A stretch of DNA of 64,000 nt from Gp6-AA40 sp963772955 (GTDB lineage: Bacteria; Acidobacteriota; Vicinamibacteria; Vicinamibacterales; UBA2999). Position numbers and translations under genes: made by a program. The notes beneath the pieces were generated by a model. It was not told where the DNA came from, searched no databases, and saw only the letters and a program-made list of their open reading frames with translations. The DNA is taken from contig CAVYZF010000002.1 of assembly GCA_963772955.1 (NCBI GenBank), positions 62,001 to 126,000 on the forward strand. The letters are read 5' to 3'. Each line of letters starts with the position of its first letter. Position 1 is the stretch's first letter. Below are positions 8,412-17,164 of this stretch, piece after piece.

Positions 8412-8963
8412 TTAGTGCGCGGCCGCTGTCGTAGCGGGCGTCGAAATCGAAGCCGACACCTGCATTTTCTCGGGCTGCGAGCTCGAGGAGGCCTTCTGCT
8501 GGCCAGGCTGCGGCTGCGCACCCTTGCGCTGCATGTCTACGCTGCCTCGGAAGTGCGCACCCTCGGCGATGGCGACGCGCGGAGAGATGATGTCTCCGTC
8601 CACCGAGCCGCCGTCGCGGATGTCCACCTTCTCCGACGCCGTGACGTTGCCGTTGACTTCGCCAAGCACGATGACCGCCTTGGCAAACACCTGCGCCTTG
8701 ATCTTGCCGTTCGGCCCGATCGTGAGCACGTGATCCTTCAGCTCGATGCGCCCTTCGACATGTCCCTCAATCGTGAGGTCCTCGCTGCCGTTCAACTCGC
8801 CTTTGATGACAACCGACTTCCCAATATTCACAATGTCCCTCTCGATCCGCCGGACATCCGGCTGCACCGCTGTCGGCGCGCTGACCGTCTGAGTGGATGC
8901 GGCTGTTGCCGGCGTAGCCGGTTGGCCGCTCGTCGGTTTCACCGCTTCATCACGCTTCCACAT
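8412..8963 (-). CDS. Bactofilin
   Basis: A 183-residue cytoskeletal protein that polymerises without nucleotide into filaments involved in cell shape or polar organisation. The ATG at 8963 has GGAGG seven nt upstream, so the longer frame to 8990 is not used. A disordered Pro/Ala/Thr-rich N-terminus (about 1-45) precedes the beta-helix bactofilin domain (about 50-150), visible as regular repeats such as VVIKGELNGSEDLTIEGHVEG and GEVNGNVTASEKVDI. The C-terminal tail is Gln/Ser/Pro-rich, as is common. It is followed 66 nt later by the methyltransferase gene, so co-transcription is possible. Confidence 0.92.
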   Translation of the reverse strand: MWKRDEAVKPTSGQPATPATAASTQTVSAPTAVQPDVRRIERDIVNIGKSVVIKGELNGSEDLTIEGHVEGRIELKDHVLTIGPNGKIKAQVFAKAVIVLGEVNGNVTASEKVDIRDGGSVDGDIISPRVAIAEGAHFRGSVDMQRKGAQPQPGQQKASSSSQPEKMQVSASISTPATTAAAH

Positions 8964-9326
8964 CTCGTTCCTCCGCCTCGATGGGCTCATCCTGGGCGTT
9001 GGCCGCCACTGAACGTCGGCTGGGCCTAGTCACGTCACGCATTCCGACATACCTCGTCGAAATGGATTGCCACGGACTTTCAAAAACCCCAAGAGCAAGG
9101 GCTTCCTAGGCGGGAGCCCACTGAGTATATCGGCCGCTCGAAATTTCTGTCTAGTCGCTTTGGTGCTGAGAGTTACATGGGAGTGGTAAGAGGGGCAGCC
9201 TGCCGGTTTCGCTCCTTGAGCCCGATCAAGAGGAGGGGCGCGGATGATGGTACATTGGTGATTACTGAATCTCGGGCCCACAGCCAATGACCTGAAGCCC
9301 GTCTCCGGAGGCCATCAAACTGGAAA
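8964..9326. other. 363-bp divergent intergenic region, bactofilin / cysteine desulfurase
   Basis: No convincing gene was found. An 85-codon minus-strand frame at 9030-9287 lacks any domain-like composition or ribosome-binding site. The region should hold the promoters of both flanking genes. A candidate for the bactofilin side is listed separately; on the forward side no good promoter was recognised. GGAGG at 9307-9311 lies 15 nt before the desulfurase ATG, which is rather far. Confidence 0.5.
9124..9153 (-). promoter_or_regulatory. Candidate sigma-70-type promoter of bactofilin
   Basis: On the minus strand TAGACA (9153-9148) and TATACT (9129-9124) are separated by 18 nt. The transcript would have a leader of about 155 nt before the ATG at 8963. 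The match is good for a GC-rich region but untested. Confidence 0.4.
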
Positions 9327-10499
9327 ATGTCCCGCATCTACCTCGACCATAACGCCACGACCCCGCCCTCCGCCGCGGTGGTCGACCGCATGAGCGAGGT
9401 GCTCAGGGAGGAGTTCGGCAATCCGTCGAGCGTTCACCACTTCGGACAGCGGGCCAAGGCTGCGTTGGACGATGCACGGACGAGCGTGGCCGCGCTGCTC
9501 GGCGCGGATCCATCAGAGATCGTGTTCACGGGAAGTGGGACCGAGGGCGATAACATCGCGATCAGGGGCGTCGCCGAGGCTCTCGAGGGCACCGGGCGCA
9601 AGCACATCATTGGGAGCTCGATCGAGCACGAGGCGGTGCTCAATACGGTGAAGGCCTTAGCCCGTCGCGGCTGGCGGACGACGCTCCTGCCAGTGGATGC
9701 GAGCGGGATCGTCTCGCCGGACGAACTGCAGAAGGCGCTGGCCGACGACACGGCGCTCGTGTCGATCATGCACGCCAACAACGAAATCGGAACCATTCAG
9801 CCGATACAGGAACTCGCGCGACTGACGCGCGAGCGACGTGCGATCATCCATACGGACGCCGTCCAAACGGCAGGCAAAATCCCTATCGATGTGAAGGCGC
9901 TCGGCGTCGACCTGCTTTCGATCTCGGCTCACAAGTTCTACGGACCCAAGGGCGTTGGCGCGTTGTGGATCCGAAGAGGTGTGCGCCTGAATCCTGCGCT
10001 GACCGGTGGAAAGCAAGAGCGAGGACGCCGCTCGGGAACCGAAAACGTGGCGGGCATCGTCGGAATGGGTGTGGCCGCTCGTGAGGCGCTCGCCAAGATG
10101 GCGGCGGAGCAGACGCGGCTCGCCGCTCTTCGCGACACGCTCGAGTCGACGATTCTGAGTCGCGTTCCCGGTACAACGCGAAACGGAGTCGCCGAGCCGA
10201 GAGTCGCGAACACGACCAACATCAGCTTCGATCGAGTCGAGGCGGAGTCGCTGCTCATCGCACTCGACCTGGAAGGCATCGCGGTGTCGACAGGCTCGGC
10301 ATGCTCGTCAGGCACACTCGAACCATCCCACGTGCTGAAAGCGATGGGACTACCAGCGCATCGCACCCAGAACTCGATTCGCTTCAGCCTCGGCGCAGCC
10401 AACACCGACGCAGACGTCGAGCGCGTCGTTGCAGTACTGCCCGGAATCGTCGCGAAGCTGAGGAGCCTGACACGGTCTCCAGTAGGCAGTAGGCAGTAG
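9327..10499 (+). CDS. iscS: Cysteine desulfurase (NifS/IscS family)
   Basis: A 390-residue PLP enzyme that removes sulfur from cysteine as an enzyme persulfide for Fe-S clusters and tRNA thiolation. The start reads MSRIYLDHNATTP. PLP is held by Lys203 in SAHKFYGPKG, with HTDAVQ upstream, and the nucleophile is Cys326 in STGSACSSGTLEPSHV. The long active-site loop places it in the NifS/IscS class rather than SufS. mnmA follows 22 nt later, so the gene probably feeds MnmA with sulfur. Its last five codons (VGSRQ) and stop are made of 7-bp repeat units, which suggests the original C-terminus was altered by repeat growth. Confidence 0.95.
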   Translation: MSRIYLDHNATTPPSAAVVDRMSEVLREEFGNPSSVHHFGQRAKAALDDARTSVAALLGADPSEIVFTGSGTEGDNIAIRGVAEALEGTGRKHIIGSSIEHEAVLNTVKALARRGWRTTLLPVDASGIVSPDELQKALADDTALVSIMHANNEIGTIQPIQELARLTRERRAIIHTDAVQTAGKIPIDVKALGVDLLSISAHKFYGPKGVGALWIRRGVRLNPALTGGKQERGRRSGTENVAGIVGMGVAAREALAKMAAEQTRLAALRDTLESTILSRVPGTTRNGVAEPRVANTTNISFDRVEAESLLIALDLEGIAVSTGSACSSGTLEPSHVLKAMGLPAHRTQNSIRFSLGAANTDADVERVVAVLPGIVAKLRSLTRSPVGSRQ

Positions 10500-10521
10500 G
10501 CAGTTCACGGTTCACAGTTCC
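10480..10521 (+). repeat. Heptad repeat tract ending at the mnmA start codon
   Basis: Six contiguous 7-mers: CAGTAGG three times, then CAGTTCA, CGGTTCA and CAGTTCC. The tract encodes the end of the desulfurase, contains its TAG stop (10497-10499) and ends at the base before the mnmA ATG. No Shine-Dalgarno is present within it. Confidence 0.85.
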
Positions 10522-11595
10522 ATGCGCATCGTCGTGGCCATGTCGGGAGGCGTCGACTCATCGGTCGCCGCGGCTCTGCTCGCGGAGCAGGGTCATGACG
10601 TCATCGGTCTGTCGATGCAGCTCTACCCTTCGACAGGCTCAGGGCAGGCAAACGGCACCGAAACATTCGGGAACTGCTGCACACTCGACGATTTGCACGA
10701 TGCGCGCCGCGTCGCATCCGCCCGTGGATTCCCGCACTACATCGTCAACTTCGAGCGACAGTTCCGCGACACGGTGATTTCGAATTTCGTGACCGAGTAC
10801 ACGTCCGGTCGAACGCCGATTCCGTGTGCGCATTGCAACAGCGACATGAAGTTCGCGACGCTGCTCGACCGTGCTCGCGGGCTTGGTTCCGAGCATCTCG
10901 CCACGGGCCACTACGCGAGAGTCGAACAGGCCGCCGACGGACGATTCCTTCTTCGGCGAAGCGTGGACACCGACAAGGATCAGTCGTACTTCCTGTTCTC
11001 GCTGACGCAGGATCAGCTCGCGCACGCCGTCTTTCCGGTCGGCATGCTGACGAAGCCTGAAGTGCGTTCCGAGGCTCATCGACTCGGATTGATCGTGGCC
11101 GACAAGGCCGACAGCCAGGAGATTTGTTTCGTACCCAACGGAGACTACGCTACATTCGTGGAGTCACGCGCCGCGGCGGTCCGGCCTGGCGCCATCGTCA
11201 ACGAGAACGGTCAGCAGCTCGCGACGCATGCGGGCGTGCATCGATTCACGATCGGTCAGCGCAAGGGGCTCGGCATTGCGGCACGGACGCCGATGTACGT
11301 GTTGAAGATCGATGCGGACTCGGGGGACGTGATGGTTGGCCCGCGAACAGCGCTCGATCGCGCGAGCTTCACGGCCTCAAGCGTGAACTGGATCGGTCGC
11401 GATCCATCAGCAGCCTGGCTCTCCGCGACAGCGCAGATCCGCCATCGCCATCAGCCGGCACCAGGTCGTGTTCGTGCGAGTGACGACGGTCGAGCGGAGT
11501 TCGAGTTCGATGAGCCACAGCCCGCGGTGACGCCTGGGCAGGCTGCCGTCTTCTACGATGGGGACATCGTCATCGGCGGCGGCTGGATCGACTGA
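10522..11595 (+). CDS. mnmA: tRNA-specific 2-thiouridylase MnmA
   Basis: A 357-residue enzyme that adenylates and thiolates U34 of Lys, Glu and Gln tRNAs. The PP-loop SGGVDSS is at 8-14, the catalytic cysteines are Cys102 in TPIPCAHCN and Cys202 in DSQEICFVP, and the DKDQSYFL segment near 151-158 is characteristic. The length is normal except for an inserted segment (PSTGSGQA, about residues 36-43) encoded by a short palindromic repeat, placed before the conserved NCCTLDDLHDARRVA. Translation probably depends on coupling with the upstream desulfurase, since only repeat sequence precedes the ATG. Confidence 0.95.
   Translation: MRIVVAMSGGVDSSVAAALLAEQGHDVIGLSMQLYPSTGSGQANGTETFGNCCTLDDLHDARRVASARGFPHYIVNFERQFRDTVISNFVTEYTSGRTPIPCAHCNSDMKFATLLDRARGLGSEHLATGHYARVEQAADGRFLLRRSVDTDKDQSYFLFSLTQDQLAHAVFPVGMLTKPEVRSEAHRLGLIVADKADSQEICFVPNGDYATFVESRAAAVRPGAIVNENGQQLATHAGVHRFTIGQRKGLGIAARTPMYVLKIDADSGDVMVGPRTALDRASFTASSVNWIGRDPSAAWLSATAQIRHRHQPAPGRVRASDDGRAEFEFDEPQPAVTPGQAAVFYDGDIVIGGGWID
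10626..10649. repeat. Short palindromic element inserted in frame in mnmA
   Basis: The 24-bp element has stem arms CCCT and AGGG around a TCGAC...GCTC centre, followed by CAGGC. It is translated as part of MnmA. A second member with compensating stem changes lies at 53855-53879. Confidence 0.65.
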
Positions 11596-11745
11596 GTCGG
11601 GATCCATTGTTGATTTGCTGATATTTGATTGATGATTCGTTGTCGATTGGAGACTTGCGATTGATGATTGATTCTCTGAATCAGGGACAAATCCACGATC
11701 AGAAATCCACGCTCAACAAGGAATCAACAGTCAAGAATCCTGAAA
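11596..11745. repeat. Degenerate heptad tract with inverted arms between mnmA and the DinB gene
   Basis: About 150 bp of AT-rich sequence with a 7-bp rhythm: TTGATTGATGATT-type units in the first half, and ATCCACG, ATCAGAA, ATCCACG, GAATCAA, CAGTCAA-type units in the second. The second half is roughly the reverse complement of the first, so it could fold into a long imperfect hairpin at this convergent junction. Confidence 0.65.
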
Positions 11746-12225
11746 TCAAGAACTGAGATTGCGCGGCATTATTCGTTTGATCAGCTGAATCTGCCCGGCG
11801 TGATAGAGGTCGTGCGCGGCGATGCCGGTCACGAGCGCAAGGTTGGTGACCTTGCTCCCCTTTGGCTTTCTGGCGAGATCAGCCGGTCGAAGTGCGGCGA
11901 CCGCTGCGCGCAGCGTGCGGTGCGTATCTGCCAGCAACTGGACGTCAGCCTTCCATGCTTTCGCGCTCTCCTCTTGCGGGCGCAACATCCAGTTCGACCC
12001 TTTGAGCGGAAACGTTCCGCGCTTCGAGCCGGTCAGCCGTCGCCATGCCACGTATTTCCAATACGCGGCATGAACGACCAGTTCCCAGATGTTGTGACGA
12101 TGGGCGGCAGGCCGCCAGGAGGCTTGTTTTGGAGTCACCCCGCGAATCGATCCGCGCAGGTTCGTCCCGTGCCACGAGACGTGGTCGTACGCGCTGTCGA
12201 TCAGGAACAGCAGCCGCTGGATCAA
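11746..12225 (-). CDS. DinB-family protein
   Basis: A 159-residue four-helix-bundle protein of the DinB/YfiT superfamily, whose members bind a divalent metal through three histidines and act as small-thiol-dependent transferases or are uncharacterised. Candidate ligands are His48 (ELVVHAAYW region) and the HDLYHAGQ pair near 139-143. The TTG start overlaps the trxB stop as TTGA; no strong Shine-Dalgarno is visible, so translation is probably coupled. Its position behind trxA and trxB suggests a redox or thiol-related role, but this is only context. Confidence 0.8.
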   Translation of the reverse strand: MIQRLLFLIDSAYDHVSWHGTNLRGSIRGVTPKQASWRPAAHRHNIWELVVHAAYWKYVAWRRLTGSKRGTFPLKGSNWMLRPQEESAKAWKADVQLLADTHRTLRAAVAALRPADLARKPKGSKVTNLALVTGIAAHDLYHAGQIQLIKRIMPRNLSS

Positions 12226-13190
12226 GTCGTCGTCTGAAGTGCCGCCTCGGGCGGAAGGTGATGCGAGAGCCCTTCGAGATACCGTTCGGCGTCGATCGCG
12301 GCCATGCAGCCTGAACCCGCAGCGGTAATGGCCTGGCGATAGATATGGTCCTGGACGTCGCCCGCTGCGAACACACCTTCGACGTTCGTCCTCGATCCGC
12401 TGTGTGTGCGGATGTAGCCGTTCTCGTCGAGTTTGAGCTGACCCACGAAGAGCGAGGTGTTCGGCGTGTGGCCGATCGCGATGAACACACCGTCGAGTGG
12501 AAGTGTCGTCTCGTGGAGCGTCTTCAGGTTGCGAACGACGATGGATTCCACTTCGCCTTTGTCGCTGGCGAGGACGTCGGAGACTTCAGAATCCCAGATG
12601 AAATCGATCTTCGGGTTGGCGAATGCCTTGTCCTGCATGATCTTCGATGCGCGCAGTGTGTCGCGGCGATGCACAACGGTGACCTTTGAGGCGAAGCGAG
12701 TCAGGTAGATCGCTTCCTCCATCGCCGAGTCTCCGCCGCCAACGACGGCAATAGGGCGGCCGCGAAAGAAGTACCCATCACAGGTCGCACAGGTGGACAC
12801 ACCGTGTCCGGACAGCTTCCGATCCGATCCGATCTCGAGCCACCGCGCCGAGGCGCCGGTGGCGATGATGAGCGAGTCCGTCGACACCGACCTGCCGTTG
12901 GCGAACGTCAGCGTAAAGGGCCGATTCTGCAGGTCGACCTTCGTGACGTCCCCCTGCATCACGTCAGCACCAAAGTGCTCGGCCTGTGCGCGCATCTCCG
13001 CCATCAGGTCGGGTCCCATGATTCCGGCACGGAATCCTGGAAAGTTCTCGACCATCGTGGTCAGCATCAGCTGACCACCCGCCTCGAGCCCTTCGACGAG
13101 CAGCGGCTTGAGGTTCGCGCGTGCCGTGTAGAGTGCCGCGGTCAGACCGGCGGGCCCGGATCCGATGATGATGACGTTCCGATCCGCCAC
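12222..13190 (-). CDS. trxB: Thioredoxin-disulfide reductase
   Basis: A 322-residue cytoplasmic flavoprotein that reduces thioredoxin with NADPH. The FAD-binding GSGPAGLTAALY is near 10-21, the redox CATC at 134-137, the NADPH-binding GGGDSAMEEA near 151-160, and the closing FAD motif GVFAAGDVQD near 285. Length and order are standard. The start is one base after the trxA stop, giving a trxA-trxB-dinB unit. Confidence 0.96.
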   Translation of the reverse strand: MADRNVIIIGSGPAGLTAALYTARANLKPLLVEGLEAGGQLMLTTMVENFPGFRAGIMGPDLMAEMRAQAEHFGADVMQGDVTKVDLQNRPFTLTFANGRSVSTDSLIIATGASARWLEIGSDRKLSGHGVSTCATCDGYFFRGRPIAVVGGGDSAMEEAIYLTRFASKVTVVHRRDTLRASKIMQDKAFANPKIDFIWDSEVSDVLASDKGEVESIVVRNLKTLHETTLPLDGVFIAIGHTPNTSLFVGQLKLDENGYIRTHSGSRTNVEGVFAAGDVQDHIYRQAITAAGSGCMAAIDAERYLEGLSHHLPPEAALQTTT

Positions 13191-13191
13191 A

Positions 13192-13542
13192 TTACGCTCG
13201 CTTCGACGACAGGTCGGCGGCCAGGTGACGCTCGATCATCTGCGCGATGTCTTCCTTCGCTCGCAGGCCCACGATGGTTTCCGCCAACTGCCCCTCTTTG
13301 AAGAGCAGCAGGGTGGGGATTCCGCGCACGGCGAAGCGACCGGGCACATTCGGGTTCTCGTCGACGTTCAGTTTGGCCACTGTCGCGCGGCCATCGAATT
13401 CCGACGCGAGCGCGTCGACCGTCGGCGCGAGACGCCGGCACGGTCCGCACCACTCTGCCCAGAAATCGACCAACACCACTCCCTTGCTGGTCTCATCGTC
13501 GAAATTATTGTCGGTGAACGTCTTTACTTTTTCGGATGCCAT
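13192..13542 (-). CDS. trxA: Thioredoxin
   Basis: A 116-residue thioredoxin with the WCGPC active site (Cys32, Cys35), the FWAEW lead-in and the cis-proline loop GIPTLLLF near 83-90. It reduces cytoplasmic protein disulfides and is recycled by TrxB, encoded directly downstream. There is no signal peptide. glgA ends 67 nt upstream on the same strand, so the unit may have its own promoter or be read through. Confidence 0.96.
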   Translation of the reverse strand: MASEKVKTFTDNNFDDETSKGVVLVDFWAEWCGPCRRLAPTVDALASEFDGRATVAKLNVDENPNVPGRFAVRGIPTLLLFKEGQLAETIVGLRAKEDIAQMIERHLAADLSSKRA

Positions 13543-13609
13543 CGGCTCTCTTCTCCACGAACGGACCGACCTGACGGTGGTCCACTATTGCTTCTGCCCG
13601 TTGCTTTCC

Positions 13610-15067
13610 TCACGCCGCTCCGGCTCGATTCGCGGCCACCGCACGCTCATATACCTTGACGTACTCGCGAGCCGACGCGTCCCACGAAAAATCTTCTCTC
13701 ATGCCGGCCCGCTGAATGCGTCGCCACGCCGGTCGATTCTCGAAGAACTCGAGCGCGCGCCCAAGCGCGCCAAGCAGCGCAACGGGCGTGTACTCGGTGA
13801 AGGTGAAGCCGGTGCCTCGCCCCAACCTCTCATCGACCTCGTGGACGGTGTCAAAGAGCCCGCCCGTCGCTCGCACGACCGGGACCGTCCCGTAGCGCAA
13901 GCTGTACATCTGATTTAGTCCGCACGGCTCGAACCGTGACGGCATCAGGAAGATGTCCGCTCCCCCTTCCATCAGATGCGCCAACCCATCATCGAAGCCG
14001 ATTCGCACACTAATGCGCCCCGGGTGCCGAATTGCGAGCCCCCGCCACTGCGTTTCGTAACGCGGCTCACCCGAACCCAGCACCACGAACGAGGCGCCTA
14101 ACGCAGGTAACGCGTCCGCAATCTGATCGAGCAGGTCGAACCCCTTCTGATCGACCATCCTCGAAATCATCGCCACCAGCGGACGACGTCGGCTGTCGGG
14201 TGATTTCGACAATCCGAAGGCTTCGAGAACCCTTCGCTTGGCCGCACCCTTCCCTGCCATCTTTGACGCACTGAAGGGTACTGGCAGGTTCCGGTCCCGC
14301 TCAGGATCCCATTGATCGTAATCGATTCCGTTGAGAATGCCGACGAGATCGGCCGAGCGCGCGCGCAGAATCCCGTCAAAGCCGAAACCCAGTTCAGGCG
14401 CCTGGATTTCCTCGGCATATCTGGGGCTGACGGTGGTGATCAGCTGACTGAAAACGATGCCCGCTTTCAGGTAGCTGATCCGGTTCCAGTACTCCAGGGC
14501 ATCGACGTGCATGAGCTCCCAGCCCAAGCCGAGCCGTGGCAGCCAGCTCGCATCGAAAACTCCCTGATACGCGAGGTTGTGAATCGTGAAGACCGACGCC
14601 GGTCGGGTTGCCTCTCGCCAGGCCGGAACCGTCCGTTGAATCAGCAGCGGTACAAGCCCGGCCTGCCAGTCGTGGGCGTGGACGATGTCGTAGCGGTACC
14701 CCGTGGACGCCGCCCACGTGAGCGCAGCCTGACTGAGAAATGCGAATCGTTCGGGATTGTCTGGGTAGTCTCGAGACGACGCGCCATAGAGATAGTCACG
14801 TTCAAAATAGGTCGCGTGGGCGATGAAGACAATGCGAACGCCATGCGCGATGACGGCAGAGACATCGACAGCATCGACCTGCCCCCCGAGTGACACAATC
14901 ACTTTTCCGATGGGAGAACCGACCGTGATTCCGCGATAACGAGGCATCACGACGTCGATGTCGTGTCCGAGCTTTGCCAATGCGCGCGGGAGTGCGCCAA
15001 GTACGTCCGCAAGGCCCCCTGTCTTTGCAAAAGGGTGCACTTCCGACGCAACCATCAGGATCCGCAC
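13610..15067 (-). CDS. glgA: Glycogen synthase (ADP-glucose type)
   Basis: A 485-residue GT5 glycosyltransferase elongating alpha-1,4-glucan from ADP-glucose. The GTG at 15067 is chosen because the family begins MRILMVASEVHPFAKTGGL; the frame stays open to 15202 but would overlap the divergent gene. The KTGGLADV loop near 15-22 binds ADP-glucose, and the C-terminal half has the nucleotide-sugar and acceptor motifs (SRMVDQKGFDLL, MPSRFEPCGLNQMYSLRYG). The start lies 15 nt from the divergent fdhE-like gene, and no Shine-Dalgarno precedes it. Confidence 0.94.
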   Translation of the reverse strand: MRILMVASEVHPFAKTGGLADVLGALPRALAKLGHDIDVVMPRYRGITVGSPIGKVIVSLGGQVDAVDVSAVIAHGVRIVFIAHATYFERDYLYGASSRDYPDNPERFAFLSQAALTWAASTGYRYDIVHAHDWQAGLVPLLIQRTVPAWREATRPASVFTIHNLAYQGVFDASWLPRLGLGWELMHVDALEYWNRISYLKAGIVFSQLITTVSPRYAEEIQAPELGFGFDGILRARSADLVGILNGIDYDQWDPERDRNLPVPFSASKMAGKGAAKRRVLEAFGLSKSPDSRRRPLVAMISRMVDQKGFDLLDQIADALPALGASFVVLGSGEPRYETQWRGLAIRHPGRISVRIGFDDGLAHLMEGGADIFLMPSRFEPCGLNQMYSLRYGTVPVVRATGGLFDTVHEVDERLGRGTGFTFTEYTPVALLGALGRALEFFENRPAWRRIQRAGMREDFSWDASAREYVKVYERAVAANRAGAA

Positions 15068-15073
15068 TCTTGA

Positions 15074-15079
15074 TATGAT
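15074..15079 (+). promoter_or_regulatory. Extended -10 box directly before the fdhE-like gene
   Basis: TGATATGAT at 15071-15079 contains TATGAT with the TG extension. Only three bases separate it from ATG 15083 and six from GTG 15086, so transcription would start on or next to the start codon. The glgA GTG is 15 nt from ATG 15083 in the other direction, so its promoter must overlap this site. Confidence 0.5.
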
Positions 15080-15082
15080 CGC

Positions 15083-15970
15083 ATGGTGACTGATTCCGCG
15101 GCTCGCGCGCCTCGGGGTGCCCGACCGGAGTCCAGGGAAGCGACCGAGTTGCGTGCGATTCGGGCTCAGCAGCCGCAACTCGCGTCCGCCGTCGACCTCC
15201 ATCTCGAGATTCTGGAGCTACAGCGTCGAGTCCAGGGACGCATCCCGCTGCCGCATCTCGAGGTCACAAACGAGTCGATGCAGCGCCACCAGGCGAGCGC
15301 GACACCCCTGCTGCGATTCGAAAGCATCCCGCTCGATCTGAGCGATCTCCGCTTGATGGTGCGACAGACGGCTGATGTGCTTCGCCGGTACGGCGCGCTG
15401 GAAGAAGCCGACTACCGGAAAGTTCAGTCGCTCGGCCGTGACATGCAGCTGATCGAGGTGACTGGGCAGTGGTTTCGAAACGGGCTCGCCCAGCAGGTTG
15501 CGGCCGTGGGCCTTCCTCCATCGAACTTTGCCGATCTGGATGGCGCCGAGGTGATCGACCAGGTGCTGACGGTCTCCATGAGACCGTTCCTCTCGCGATG
15601 CGCCGAGGTCCTGCAACAGCGTACGGAGCTGTCGCTCTGGACGCACTCGCATTGCGCCCTCTGCGGCGGTCAACCTGATTTCTCAGTGATCACGCCGTCC
15701 GCCGAACGCCACTTGATCTGCGGACGGTGCGAGCTGAGATGGAAGTGGGAGTCGCTCGCGTGTCCGTATTGCCGGAACAGCGAGCGCGCGAAGATTACGT
15801 CGTTTGCGACGCCCGACGGGCAGTACCGAGTGTACGCGTGTGACGTCTGCCGTCGATACCTGAAAGCCTACGATGGGCGCCGCGCATCTCGACCGGTCAT
15901 GCCAATCGTCGATGCCGTAGCAACACTCCCGCTGGATGCTGCGGCAATCCAGCGCGGTTACGCTTCGTAA
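15083..15970 (+). CDS. FdhE-like formate dehydrogenase accessory protein
   Basis: A 295-residue protein whose C-terminal half carries four CxxC pairs (CALCGG, CGRCEL, CPYCRN, CDVCRR between about 195 and 265), the rubredoxin-like iron-binding layout of FdhE. FdhE proteins help mature or maintain respiratory formate dehydrogenases in the cytoplasm. No formate dehydrogenase subunit gene is in this window. The N-terminal part is mostly helical. The start could be ATG 15083 or GTG 15086; the -10 box is so close that a leaderless mRNA is likely. A zinc-ribbon protein of other function is the alternative. Confidence 0.75.
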   Translation: MVTDSAARAPRGARPESREATELRAIRAQQPQLASAVDLHLEILELQRRVQGRIPLPHLEVTNESMQRHQASATPLLRFESIPLDLSDLRLMVRQTADVLRRYGALEEADYRKVQSLGRDMQLIEVTGQWFRNGLAQQVAAVGLPPSNFADLDGAEVIDQVLTVSMRPFLSRCAEVLQQRTELSLWTHSHCALCGGQPDFSVITPSAERHLICGRCELRWKWESLACPYCRNSERAKITSFATPDGQYRVYACDVCRRYLKAYDGRRASRPVMPIVDAVATLPLDAAAIQRGYAS

Positions 15971-15978
15971 AGCTGCGC

Positions 15979-17046
15979 TTAGTTCGCTGTGGCGGCCTGG
16001 AGCGGCGTGCCGAGCAGATCCTCGGCCTTGCTCGCGAACCAATTGAACAGGTGACGCGTCTCCCAGAAGCGTCCGGCGTTGGACTTGGCTCCAAGCACAA
16101 CGACCGCGACCTCGGGTCCGCCCTGCGGCAGTCGCAGGAGCGTAGCGAGGCAGTACCCGGACTTGGTGATGAATCCGGTCTTCCCGGCCTGCACGTCAAC
16201 GTCGCCATTCATGACGAGCTGATTCGTCGAGTGAATATTAATGACGCGTCGCCCGGCGGTGACGGTGTACGTCGGCGTCCGCATCACGCTCGCAATGCGC
16301 TCGTCGCCGGAAACGTAGGTGATGAGCTTGGCCATGTCGTAGGCGGACGACACGTTCGCCGACAGCAAGCCGGAAGGATCCGCGTAGCTCGTATTCGTGA
16401 GACCGAGCTCGGCGGCCTTGCTGTTCATGCGAGCAATGAATGCCTCGGAACCAAGGCTCGACACGCGAGCGAGCGCGCGCGCCGCGGCGTTGTCCGACGC
16501 AATCAGCGTCAGATGCAGCAGGTCGCCCTTCGTGATGCGATAGCCCGATCGAATGTAGGTGGTCGATGCCGCACGGACATCGCTCGGCTGAACCACGATC
16601 TCGTCTGAGAGGTTCGGCGAATCCTCCATGAACACCACCGCCGTCATCACCTTGGTGATGCTGGCGATCGAGCGCTGGTTCTGGGAATTGGTCTCCCACA
16701 GCACATGGCCGGTGGCCGAGTCATAGATAATTGCGGCCTCGGCACGGATATCCGGGACCAGCGCTCCCGATTCATCCAGGCGGAACCTGGGTTCCTGGGC
16801 CTCCCGGAGCAGGCGCGCCTGGGTCGCGGCACGAGACCGAGACCGGCTCCGCCGTGTGCTACTTGTTGAGACACGGGAGGGCGTCGATTTCCGGGTAATA
16901 GTCTTCTTGGTAGTAGTCTTCTTTGGGGCCGCCTGGGTGCCCGTGTTCGACTGGGCGGACGCCATATCGACAGACAAACCAAGGCAAACGAACGCCGTGA
17001 GGACACACCAAACGCGAGATGTCTTCGAGAAACCGGGAAAAATCAC
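15979..17046 (-). CDS. D-alanyl-D-alanine carboxypeptidase (peptidase S11)
   Basis: A secreted penicillin-binding protein that trims the terminal D-Ala of peptidoglycan stem peptides. The start is set at GTG 17046 because AAAGGG lies 6 nt upstream; a TTG two codons earlier has no spacing for that site. A signal peptide ends near MASAQ, followed by a Lys/Arg/Ser/Thr-rich linker (about 45-80). The three active-site motifs are SITK near 130, SDN near 185 and KTG near 290 (KTGFITKSG). No C-terminal membrane-anchoring amphipathic helix was obvious. Endopeptidase activity (PbpG-like) is possible for the family. Confidence 0.9.
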   Translation of the reverse strand: MIFPGFSKTSRVWCVLTAFVCLGLSVDMASAQSNTGTQAAPKKTTTKKTITRKSTPSRVSTSSTRRSRSRSRAATQARLLREAQEPRFRLDESGALVPDIRAEAAIIYDSATGHVLWETNSQNQRSIASITKVMTAVVFMEDSPNLSDEIVVQPSDVRAASTTYIRSGYRITKGDLLHLTLIASDNAAARALARVSSLGSEAFIARMNSKAAELGLTNTSYADPSGLLSANVSSAYDMAKLITYVSGDERIASVMRTPTYTVTAGRRVINIHSTNQLVMNGDVDVQAGKTGFITKSGYCLATLLRLPQGGPEVAVVVLGAKSNAGRFWETRHLFNWFASKAEDLLGTPLQAATAN

Positions 17047-17164
17047 AAGCAACCCTTTGCGAGACAGCTGGTTACAAGGTGTATCGGCATTCTAACAAAC
17101 CTCCTGCAGTGTGCAAGAGGGTTCTGCGTCGCGCGCAACAAGTCCAAGAAAGGTGCCATACCGC

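Noticed and set aside
9030..9287. 85-codon minus-strand frame in the bactofilin/desulfurase gap
   Set aside because: No ribosome-binding site, no domain-like pattern, and it would lie over the likely bactofilin promoter.
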